Positions 19,244 to 26,541 of a stretch of DNA of 64,000 nt are shown here, in pieces (the first letter of the stretch is position 1; each line of letters begins with the position of its first letter). The position numbers and the translations under genes were made by a program. The stretch is from Fen-1245 sp963835535 (GTDB taxonomy: Bacteria; Gemmatimonadota; Gemmatimonadetes; Gemmatimonadales; JACORV01): assembly GCA_963835535.1 (NCBI GenBank), contig CAWIFL010000009.1, forward strand, positions 62,001 to 126,000, given 5' to 3'. The notes beneath the pieces are model-generated. The model had not been told where the DNA came from. It made no database searches and saw only the letters and a list, made by a program, of their open reading frames with translations.

Positions 19244-21919
19244 ATGACGACCAATTCCTTCGGCGCCCGCGCCCAGCTCCACGTCGGCGAGCGCGCCTAC
19301 CGCATCTTCCGCCTCGAGGCATTGGCCAAGGCGGGCTTCGACGTCGCCCGCCTCCCGTACTCGCTCAAGATCCTGCTGGAGAACCTGCTGCGCCTCGAGG
19401 ACGGCGTGTCGGTCAGGCGCGCCGACATCGAGGCCCTCGCGCGGTGGGAGCCCCGGTCCGAGCCGTCGCACGAGATCGCGTTCATGCCGGCGCGCGTGCT
19501 CCTGCAGGACTTCACGGGCGTGCCCGCGGTCGTGGACCTGGCGGCGATGCGCGACGCGATGAAGGCGCTGGGCGGCGACCCGAAGAAGATCAATCCGCTC
19601 CTCCCCGCCGAGCTCGTCATCGACCACTCGGTCCAGGTGGACGCGTTCGGCGCGTCGACCGCCTTCCAGGTCAACGCGGACCTGGAATTCGAGCGGAACC
19701 GGGAGCGCTACGCCTTCCTGCGCTGGGGCCAGCGCGCCTTCCGCAACTTCCGCGTGGTCCCGCCGGACACGGGCATCGTGCACCAGGTGAACCTGGAGTA
19801 CCTGGCGCGCGTGGTCTTCTCCACCGAGGACAGGGAGCCGCTGGCGTACCCCGACACGCTGGTCGGCACGGACTCCCATACCACCATGGTGAACGGGCTC
19901 GGGGTCCTGGGGTGGGGCGTCGGCGGCATCGAGGCCGAGGCGGCGATGCTGGGGCAGGCGACGACGATGCTGATCCCGCAGGTCATCGGCTTCAAGCTCA
20001 CCGGCGGTCTCGCGGAGGGCGCGACCGCGACCGATCTGGTGCTCACCGTGACCGAGCTGCTCCGGAAGAAGGGCGTGGTCGGGAAGTTCGTGGAGTTCTT
20101 CGGGCCCGGCGTGTCCACGCTGCCGATCGCGGACCGCGCGACGATCGGCAACATGGCACCGGAGTACGGCGCGACCTGCGGCATCTTCCCCGTGGACGCG
20201 GAGGCGCTGCGCTATCTCCGCTTCACCGGGCGGCCGGAATGGCGGATCGAGCTGGTCGAGGCGTACGCGAAGGAGCAGGGGCTGTTCCACGACGGCGCGT
20301 CGTCGGAGCCGGTGTTCAGCGACACGCTCGAGCTCGATCTCGGCACGGTCGAGCCGAGCATCGCCGGGCCCAAGCGCCCCCAGGACCGGGTGGGTCTCAA
20401 GAGCGCGAAGCAGGCCTGGGCCGCGGCGCTGCCGCAGCTTGTTCAAGGGGCGGGCGCCGGAGAAGCGTCGGTGCGGTCCAACGGCGACTCGTACACGCTC
20501 CGGCACGGCTCCATCGTGATCGCGGCGATCACCAGCTGCACCAACACCTCCAACCCGTCCGTGATGGTCGCGGCGGGCCTGCTCGCGAAGAAGGCGGTGG
20601 AGCGCGGTCTCCAGAGCCGGCCGTGGGTCAAGACGAGCCTCGCGCCGGGTTCCAAGGTGGTCACCGACTACCTCACCGAGGCGGGGCTGACGCCCTACCT
20701 CGAGCGGCTGCGGTTCCACCTGGTCGGGTACGGGTGCACCACCTGCATCGGGAACAGCGGGCCGCTGCCCGAGCCGGTCTCCGCGGCGATCAGGGAGGGG
20801 CAGCTGGTCGTCCTGTCCGTGCTGTCGGGGAACCGCAACTTCGAGGGTCGCATCCAGGGCGAAGTGCGCGGCAACTACCTGATGAGCCCGCCCCTGGTGG
20901 TCGCGTACGCGCTGGCGGGGCGGATGGACCTCGACCTCCTGACCGAGCCGCTCGGGGCCGACCCGGGCGGGAAGCCCGTGTTCCTGCGGGACATCTGGCC
21001 GACGGCGAAGGAAGTCGCGGAGACGGTCGAGAAGGCGCTCAAGGCCGACATGTTCGCCCGCGAGTACGGCAGCGTCTTCGAGGGCGACGCGCGCTGGAAA
21101 GCGCTCCCGGTGCCCGAGGGCGAGCTGTACGCCTGGGACGAGGCGTCGGCGTACATCCGGCGGGCGCCGTACTTCGACGGGATGCCGCGCACGCCGGAGA
21201 AGATCGCCGACATCGCCGGCGCGCGCGTGCTGGCCCTCCTGGGCGACAGCATCACGACCGACCACATCTCGCCCGCGGGCTCGATCCGCAAGGACGGCCC
21301 GGCGGGACGGTACCTGACGGAGCGCGGCATCGAGCCGAAGGACTACAACTCGTACGGGTCGCGCCGCGGCAACCACGAGGTGATGGTGCGCGGCACCTTC
21401 GCGAACGTGCGGATCAGGAACAAGCTGGTGCCCGGGACCGAGGGCGGCCTGACGCGCCACCTGCCCGACGGCGAGCGGATGTCCATCTACGATGCGTCGG
21501 TGAAGTACCAGGCCGCCGGCGTCCCGCTCGTGGTGCTGGCGGGGAAGGAGTACGGCGCCGGCTCATCGCGCGACTGGGCGGCGAAGGGACCGCGCCTGCT
21601 CGGGGTGCGGGCGGTGATCGCCGAAGGGTACGAGCGGATCCACCGCAGCAACCTCGTGGGGATGGGGATCCTCCCGTTGCAGTTCAAGGCGGGCGATACG
21701 GCGGAGCTGCTGGGACTGACGGGAGAAGAGGTGTTCGACGTGTCCGGCGTCCCCGCCGCGCTCGACGGGAAGGGCCCGAAGGAAGTCACCGTGAGGGCGA
21801 AGCCCGTGGGCGGCGCAACGAAGGAGTTCCGCGCGGTGGTCCGGATCGACACGCCGATGGAGGTCGAGTACTACCGGCACGGCGGGATCCTGGAGTACGT
21901 GCTGCGGCAGCTGGTCTAG
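19244..21919 (+). CDS. acnA: Aconitate hydratase A
   Basis: 891 residues of the AcnA/IRP1 type, interconverting citrate and isocitrate in the TCA cycle. The [4Fe-4S] cysteines are in TSCTNTSNP (about 430) and YGCTTCIGNSGP (about 497 and 500). Other family blocks are GTDSHTTMVNGLGVLGWGVGG and, in the swivel domain, SRDWAAKGPRLLGVRAVIAEGYERIHRSNLVGMG-type sequence. Length is typical. It stands alone, tail to tail with the TPR gene (10-nt gap), with its own -10 box. Confidence 0.97.
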   Translation: MTTNSFGARAQLHVGERAYRIFRLEALAKAGFDVARLPYSLKILLENLLRLEDGVSVRRADIEALARWEPRSEPSHEIAFMPARVLLQDFTGVPAVVDLAAMRDAMKALGGDPKKINPLLPAELVIDHSVQVDAFGASTAFQVNADLEFERNRERYAFLRWGQRAFRNFRVVPPDTGIVHQVNLEYLARVVFSTEDREPLAYPDTLVGTDSHTTMVNGLGVLGWGVGGIEAEAAMLGQATTMLIPQVIGFKLTGGLAEGATATDLVLTVTELLRKKGVVGKFVEFFGPGVSTLPIADRATIGNMAPEYGATCGIFPVDAEALRYLRFTGRPEWRIELVEAYAKEQGLFHDGASSEPVFSDTLELDLGTVEPSIAGPKRPQDRVGLKSAKQAWAAALPQLVQGAGAGEASVRSNGDSYTLRHGSIVIAAITSCTNTSNPSVMVAAGLLAKKAVERGLQSRPWVKTSLAPGSKVVTDYLTEAGLTPYLERLRFHLVGYGCTTCIGNSGPLPEPVSAAIREGQLVVLSVLSGNRNFEGRIQGEVRGNYLMSPPLVVAYALAGRMDLDLLTEPLGADPGGKPVFLRDIWPTAKEVAETVEKALKADMFAREYGSVFEGDARWKALPVPEGELYAWDEASAYIRRAPYFDGMPRTPEKIADIAGARVLALLGDSITTDHISPAGSIRKDGPAGRYLTERGIEPKDYNSYGSRRGNHEVMVRGTFANVRIRNKLVPGTEGGLTRHLPDGERMSIYDASVKYQAAGVPLVVLAGKEYGAGSSRDWAAKGPRLLGVRAVIAEGYERIHRSNLVGMGILPLQFKAGDTAELLGLTGEEVFDVSGVPAALDGKGPKEVTVRAKPVGGATKEFRAVVRIDTPMEVEYYRHGGILEYVLRQLV

Positions 21920-21929
21920 CGCCACCAGA

Positions 21930-22763
21930 TTAACGGAGCCGGGCGAGCTCCACTTCGGCGGCGATGAAGCCGAAGGCCGGCCATCCACCGCTTGCAACGG
22001 CCCGCCGGAAATACGTCCGCGCCCGCGCCGTGTCGCCGGCGACGAGGTACCAGTTGCCGACGCCGTAGGCCAGCGTGGCCAGCTGGATGTCGGCGGTGTC
22101 GGCGGCGCCGATCAGTTCCTCGGGCTTCAGGCGGCCCTGGTAGAGGCGGAGGCGCTGGACGTAGGCGTATCCAGCCGGCACCTGCAGGGAATCACGCAGC
22201 TTCTCGAGCACGGCCGCCGCTTCGCTCCGCCGGCCGGCGCGCGACAGCGACATCCACAGCCAATCGGTCGAGCCCGCCAGTTCGTTGTCGTCCGGCGCCA
22301 TCGGTCGCGCACGCGCGAAGGCGGCGGCCGCCGCTCCGAACTCTCCCCGCAGGTAGCGCACGACGCCCAGATGGTACCAGAGGCCATAGTCGGTCGCGTC
22401 GAGGCGCAGGCCGCGCTCGAGATCGGCCAGCGCGCGGGGGAACTCGCGCACGGAGATGTAGCGGTGGCCGCGTTCGCGGTGGAGCGGAGCGTTGTCCGGC
22501 GCGAGGGCCAGGCCGCGCGTGAGCGTCTCGATCGCCTCGCGGTACTGGCGCACCGCGGCCTGCGCGAGGCCCAGCTGGATGAGGCGATTCACGTCGCGCG
22601 GCGCGAGCGCGAGGGTGCTCTCGGCGCGCGCGATCGCGCCGGTGTCGGCCTGGGCGAAGTACTTCACGCCCGACGGAGAGACGTACTCGGGCCGCTGAGC
22701 GGCGGCCGGCACGACGCAGGTGCCGGCGAGGAGGAGGGCGAGTGTCGGCGCTCTCAGCCGCAC
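21930..22763 (-). CDS. Secreted TPR-repeat protein
   Basis: 277 residues. A signal peptide (ALLLAGTCVVPAAAQ) is followed by at least four TPR units, for example AVRQYREAIETLTRGLALAPD and REFPRALADLERGLRLDATD, ending with TARARTYFRRAVASGGWPA. TPRs mediate protein binding; no enzymatic motif is present. It starts with GTG at 22763, sharing one base with the stop of the small membrane protein upstream (TAGTG), so the two are co-translated. No specific function can be given; the location is probably periplasmic. Confidence 0.85.
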   Translation of the reverse strand: MRLRAPTLALLLAGTCVVPAAAQRPEYVSPSGVKYFAQADTGAIARAESTLALAPRDVNRLIQLGLAQAAVRQYREAIETLTRGLALAPDNAPLHRERGHRYISVREFPRALADLERGLRLDATDYGLWYHLGVVRYLRGEFGAAAAAFARARPMAPDDNELAGSTDWLWMSLSRAGRRSEAAAVLEKLRDSLQVPAGYAYVQRLRLYQGRLKPEELIGAADTADIQLATLAYGVGNWYLVAGDTARARTYFRRAVASGGWPAFGFIAAEVELARLR

Positions 22764-23035
22764 TACTCGTCTCCCGGCGGCAGGAAACGGTCGCGCTGCG
22801 CCACGCGCACGCCGAAGCCGACACCCAGGCCGAGCCCCACGGCCGTCAGCCCGGTGATGATTGGCAGCAGCGTGAACGGCGTCGCGACCAGCGCCGCTGC
22901 GGCGCCGGCGATCCAGGGCGCCGGCCTGGTGTACATGGCGTCCACGAAGCGCAGGCGCTTCCTCACGAATCCCTTGGCCCAGGCGTAGCCTCCGCCCAGA
23001 GCCGCGGCGCTGACGAGAAGAGTCGGTAGGATCAT
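22763..23035 (-). CDS. Small membrane protein of unknown function
   Basis: 90 residues beginning MILPTLLVSAAALGGGYAWA, a first hydrophobic stretch, then a basic segment KGFVRKRLRF, and a second long hydrophobic region PWIAGAAAALVATPFTLLPI. Two or three helices are likely. I do not recognise a family. The ATG at 23035 has AAGGGAAG just upstream; the much longer open frame running to 24148 overlaps the kinase gene on the other strand and is a shadow. It is co-transcribed with the TPR gene. Confidence 0.7.
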   Translation of the reverse strand: MILPTLLVSAAALGGGYAWAKGFVRKRLRFVDAMYTRPAPWIAGAAAALVATPFTLLPIITGLTAVGLGLGVGFGVRVAQRDRFLPPGDE

Positions 23036-23117
23036 GCTTCCCTTACGATACCCACGGTCCGGAGGATTCGCAGCCGCCCGCTTCCGGTCCCTCGGACTAG
23101 AGCGCACATTGGTCCCC

Positions 23118-24767
23118 ATGATGCCCCGCGGTGTCCACCACCAGCTGGCCGTGTACCTTGGCGACCTCTTCGCGGTCGCGGGGGCCGCGCTCCTGGCGTT
23201 CGACGCGTGGCGGATGCTGCCGCACGGCGGGGGCTCCGGTACGCTGGCGGCCGACCTGGCGCTGGTGGCGACGGGGCTGATCGCCCGCCGTGTCGCGGAA
23301 GGGGCGCACCGCGAGGCCCCGGTCGTCGCGCTCGCCTGTCTGATCGCCGGTGCGCTCATCGTGGCCTGGCTTACGGAGCGTTGGTGGGTGCCGACCGCTG
23401 CCGGCGCGGTCGCCGCCGCGGTGGCGCCGCAGTTCCTGCCGGCGAGGCGGGCCATGATCTGGAGCGTGGCCGGGGCGCTCCTGGGCTTCTCGGGGATCGT
23501 GGCCGGTCTTGCGACCGCGCTGGTCGCGGTGGGCGCGGTCGCCGTCGTGAGCACCGTTTCGTTCCGGCTGGCGGCCGCGCTGCGTGCCGCCGCGTCACAG
23601 GGCGCCGCCGATCTCGACCGGGCGCTGGAGCTGGAGCGACGCCGAGCGGCGCAGATCCTGGCGCGGCTCAAGCGTTTCGAGGCCCGGAGCCAGGCTGGCG
23701 CCCAGGGGGCGGTGCTGCGAGCGGTGCTGACCCGACAGCTGGGCGCGGTCCAGGAGGTCGCGCAGGGCATTGCCTGGGACCTCAAGCGGGCGCTGTCAGT
23801 GGGGGAGCCCGAGGCCATCGCCGCGGCGGCGCACCGCAATGCGGAGCGGGCCGAGCAGCTCGCGCGCCTCGCGGCCGGAGGGGAGGTGCGCGAGCGCGAA
23901 ACGACGCTCGCGCTGGTCTGGCCCCGCGTCCTCGACCACCTCGGCTCCGAGTCCGGCGAGACGCACCGCTTCGAGGTGTCGCTTCCCGAAGCGCTGCCCC
24001 CCGTCGCGGGGGGCAGCGAGGCGTGGGCCCAGATACTCGCGGCGCTGGTGCAGAACGCGGTCGAAGCGACGCCGGGCGGCGGCATCGTGAACGTCACGGC
24101 CGACAGCAGCGACCGGCCCGGGTTCGCGCGGGTCGCCGTGCGGGACAACGGTCCCGGGATTGCCGGCGAGCTGCCGCCCCACCCCCTGGAGCCGTCCTAC
24201 GCCTCACGCGCGGAGCGGGGCTCCCAGGGTCTCGGCTTGGCAACCGTGGCGTCCCTGGTGGAAGCGCTCGGCGGCGCCATGCACATCACCTCCGCGCCGG
24301 GATCGGGAACCACGGTCGAGATCGAGGTACCGTTCCGCGCGACGGGCGGGCGGCCGGCCGCTGCCGAGCCGATGCGGCTCCAGGGGGCCGTGCTTGTCGC
24401 CGACGACGACAAGGATGTTCGCCGCAGCCTCGTCCGCCTGCTGGAGAGCTTCGGCGCCGAGGCGGTCGACGTGGACAGCGGCACGGTCGCGCTCGCCTAT
24501 CTGAATGTCCGGCCCGAGCGGTTCCGCGCCGCGATCCTCGACGTGGTGATGCAGGGCACGCCCGTGCCGGAGATCGTCATGGCGGTGCGCGAACAGCGGC
24601 CGTCGTTCCCGTTTCTGCTCATTTCGGGACTGGCGAGCGCCCGGTTGCTGGACAACCTGCTTGCGCTGGGGGGCGTCCGCTTCCTGAAGAAGCCGTTCAC
24701 GCGGGAAGAGCTCTTCTACACCCTCCGCGACCTGTTCACCGTCGAGGCGCCGGCCGCCGGCGGCTAG
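23118..24767 (+). CDS. Membrane hybrid histidine-kinase-like protein without phospho-acceptor His
   Basis: 549 residues: about four to five membrane helices (1-160), a DHp-like helical region, a HATPase domain (N-box NAVEATPG, G1 DNGPGI, G2 GSQGLGLATV; about 280-415) and a C-terminal receiver domain (VADDDKDVRRS, acceptor Asp in AILDVVMQG about 475, conserved KKPFT). The H-box, normally GIAHDLNNLL-like, reads GIAWDLKRAL (about 217), with Trp (codon TGG) replacing His. The protein can probably bind ATP and be phosphorylated on its receiver, but not autophosphorylate in the usual way. The start at 23118 (MMPRG) is chosen over 23034, whose extra 28 residues look non-homologous. Confidence 0.85.
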   Translation: MMPRGVHHQLAVYLGDLFAVAGAALLAFDAWRMLPHGGGSGTLAADLALVATGLIARRVAEGAHREAPVVALACLIAGALIVAWLTERWWVPTAAGAVAAAVAPQFLPARRAMIWSVAGALLGFSGIVAGLATALVAVGAVAVVSTVSFRLAAALRAAASQGAADLDRALELERRRAAQILARLKRFEARSQAGAQGAVLRAVLTRQLGAVQEVAQGIAWDLKRALSVGEPEAIAAAAHRNAERAEQLARLAAGGEVRERETTLALVWPRVLDHLGSESGETHRFEVSLPEALPPVAGGSEAWAQILAALVQNAVEATPGGGIVNVTADSSDRPGFARVAVRDNGPGIAGELPPHPLEPSYASRAERGSQGLGLATVASLVEALGGAMHITSAPGSGTTVEIEVPFRATGGRPAAAEPMRLQGAVLVADDDKDVRRSLVRLLESFGAEAVDVDSGTVALAYLNVRPERFRAAILDVVMQGTPVPEIVMAVREQRPSFPFLLISGLASARLLDNLLALGGVRFLKKPFTREELFYTLRDLFTVEAPAAGG

Positions 24768-24780
24768 GGCGCGGCGCGCC

Positions 24781-25347
24781 TCACTCCAGCCAGAGCGTCC
24801 GCTCCCCGGGGTCGGTCCGGCGTTTCGGCTCCTGGGGGGCGGTGGGGTAGCCGAGGGAGATGACGGCGACGATGCGATGGCGGGCCGGGAGCTGCACCAG
24901 CTCCTTCACCCCCGCGTCCTCCAGGATCCCTCCCGTGCGGAGGTAGCTGCCCAGCCCTTCGGCGGTCGCCGCAATCATCAAGTTCTGCACGGCCATCATC
25001 ACTGAGGCGTAATCCTCCTCGCGCCGCACTGCGTCGTCGGACAGCGCCGACATCACCACGACGAAGGCGGGCGTGCCGAGCGCCTCGTGATAGGTCTTGT
25101 CGATCGCCTTGGCGGCTTCTGGGGAGGCGGGGTCGGGGAACCGCGTGGCGCGGTGGGCGCGCCTCAGCTCCGCGAAGCGCGCCGCGCTCTTCCCCGTAAG
25201 CACGGCGAAGCGCCACGGCTCCGTGAGCTTGTGGTTGGGAGCGCGCACGGCGGCCGCGAGCAGCCGCTCGATAGCGGCCCGGGGCACCGGCCGGTCCGCG
25301 TAGGCCCGCGTCGAGGTGCGGGCCGCGATGGCATCGTGAGCATCCAT
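24781..25347 (-). CDS. Nitroreductase-family FMN protein
   Basis: 188 residues with the nitroreductase N-terminus RTSTRAYADRPVPRAAIERLL, AAVRAPNHKLTEPWRF for FMN contact, and DYASVMMAVQNLMIAATAEGLGSYL followed by VISLGYP. These NAD(P)H-dependent flavoproteins reduce nitroaromatics, quinones or similar compounds; the natural substrate is unclear. It ends near the convergent kinase gene (13-nt gap). The ATG at 25347 lies 6 nt after a TAGAAT box, with no ribosome site, so the message is likely leaderless. Confidence 0.92.
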   Translation of the reverse strand: MDAHDAIAARTSTRAYADRPVPRAAIERLLAAAVRAPNHKLTEPWRFAVLTGKSAARFAELRRAHRATRFPDPASPEAAKAIDKTYHEALGTPAFVVVMSALSDDAVRREEDYASVMMAVQNLMIAATAEGLGSYLRTGGILEDAGVKELVQLPARHRIVAVISLGYPTAPQEPKRRTDPGERTLWLE

Positions 25348-25353
25348 GCGGCA

Positions 25354-25359
25354 ATTCTA
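25354..25359 (-). promoter_or_regulatory. -10 element 6 nt before the nitroreductase start
   Basis: On the minus strand TAGAAT, then TGCCGC, then ATG at 25347. Same spacing as at marR and aconitase. The -35 is not obvious. Confidence 0.55.
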
Positions 25360-25370
25360 CCCTTCCGCCC

Positions 25371-25399
25371 TTGTCCGCGGCAGGCGCGCGCCGTAGCGT
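25371..25399 (+). promoter_or_regulatory. Possible promoter of the FabH-like gene
   Basis: TTGTCC (25371-25376), 17-nt spacer, TAGCGT (25394-25399), with the ATG 34 nt beyond the -10. GGAAAGG precedes the start, so this gene, unlike its divergent neighbour, has a conventional leader. Confidence 0.4.
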
Positions 25400-25433
25400 T
25401 CGCGGTCCTTGCCCGTCCCGGAAAGGTCAGGCC

Positions 25434-26429
25434 ATGGCGCGCACCGAATTCATCAGCACCGGTTTCTACGTACCCGAGCGGGTCGTCAAGAACGAGGAGT
25501 TCCTCCAGTGGATGGACACGTCGGACGAGTGGATCCGCACGCGCACGGGGATCACGGAGCGACGCTGGGTCGCGGAGGGGCAGGGCGGCGCGGACATGGC
25601 GTACGAGGCCTCGATGCTGGCGCTGGGGCGCGCGGGTCTCAAGCCCACCGACCTTGATTGCATCATCTACTGCACGCTGTCCCCCGACTACTTCTTCCCG
25701 GGCACCGGCGTGTTTCTCCAGCGGAAGCTGGGCGTGCCGTTAATCCCGTGCCTCGACGTGCGCAACCAGTGCACCGGCTTCGTGTACGGTCTCTCCATCG
25801 CCGACGCCTGGATCCGGACCGGCCAGTTCAAGCGCGTCCTGCTCGTGGGCGCCGAGGTGCACTCGACGGGGATGGACCTGTCCACTCGGGGCCGCGATCT
25901 CTCGGTCCTGTTCGGCGACGGGGCCGGGGTGGCGATCCTCGGTCCGACCGGCGACGACGGGCGCGGCGTCCTCTCGACCCACATCTTCGCCGATGGGCGG
26001 TATGCGGAGCTGTTGTTCGCGGAGTCCCCCTCCTCGATCGCCCACCCGCGCATCTCACACGAGGACCTTGACGCGGGCAAGCACTACGGCCACATGCAGG
26101 GGAAGGAAGTCTTCAAGCACGCTTCCACGCGGATGCCGGAGTCGGTGCAGCTCGCGCTCACGACCAACGGGCTCACGCCGCAGGACATCAAGCTCCTCAT
26201 CCCGCACCAGGCGAACCTGCGCATTTCCGAGATGGTCCAGAAGCTGATGGGGCTCAGGGACGACCAGATGTACAACAACATCCAGCGCTACGGGAACACG
26301 ACCGCGGGCTCGATCCCGATCGCGCTGGACGAGTGCGTGCAGGCGGGGAGGCTGGCGCGAGGAGATCTCCTGATCCTCGCGGCGTTCGGGTCCGGCTTCA
26401 CCTGGGGCTCGGCCGCCATACGATGGTGA
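25434..26429 (+). CDS. fabH: 3-oxoacyl-ACP synthase III (FabH-like)
   Basis: 331 residues of the thiolase-fold KAS III family, which joins an acyl-CoA starter to malonyl-ACP. The catalytic triad is intact: Cys in RNQCTGFVYGL (about 112), His in IPHQANLRI (about 257), Asn in YGNTTAGSIPIAL (about 287). SDEWIRTRTGITERRW is the usual N-terminal block. The ATG at 25434 has GGAAAGG upstream. No other fab gene is adjacent, so a specialised role (branched or long-chain starter, or an OleA-like condensation) is as likely as general fatty-acid initiation. Its TGA stop (26427-26429) is the first TGA of repeat copy B. Confidence 0.9.
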   Translation: MARTEFISTGFYVPERVVKNEEFLQWMDTSDEWIRTRTGITERRWVAEGQGGADMAYEASMLALGRAGLKPTDLDCIIYCTLSPDYFFPGTGVFLQRKLGVPLIPCLDVRNQCTGFVYGLSIADAWIRTGQFKRVLLVGAEVHSTGMDLSTRGRDLSVLFGDGAGVAILGPTGDDGRGVLSTHIFADGRYAELLFAESPSSIAHPRISHEDLDAGKHYGHMQGKEVFKHASTRMPESVQLALTTNGLTPQDIKLLIPHQANLRISEMVQKLMGLRDDQMYNNIQRYGNTTAGSIPIALDECVQAGRLARGDLLILAAFGSGFTWGSAAIRW

Positions 26430-26541
26430 GAAGTGAGAAGGCGACGTGCGAGGTGAGCAGACAAGACGTGAGAAGCGAAGGCGTGAGGAGATGACCCCTC
26501 ACGCCTTTGCCTTCTCACCGCTCACGCCTCACTTCTCACCT
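26426..26541. repeat. TGAGAAG-type palindromic repeat, copy B
   Basis: Again between convergent genes. Starts TGAGAAGTGAGAAG (26427-26440), identical to copy A in sequence and in position relative to the upstream stop codon. Hairpin: GCGAAGGCGTGAGG (26475-26488) with CCTCACGCCTTTGC (26497-26510), 14 pairs with one G-T. The right part encodes, on the minus strand, the last residues Gly-Glu-Lys and the stop of the phosphoesterase gene. Confidence 0.88.
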
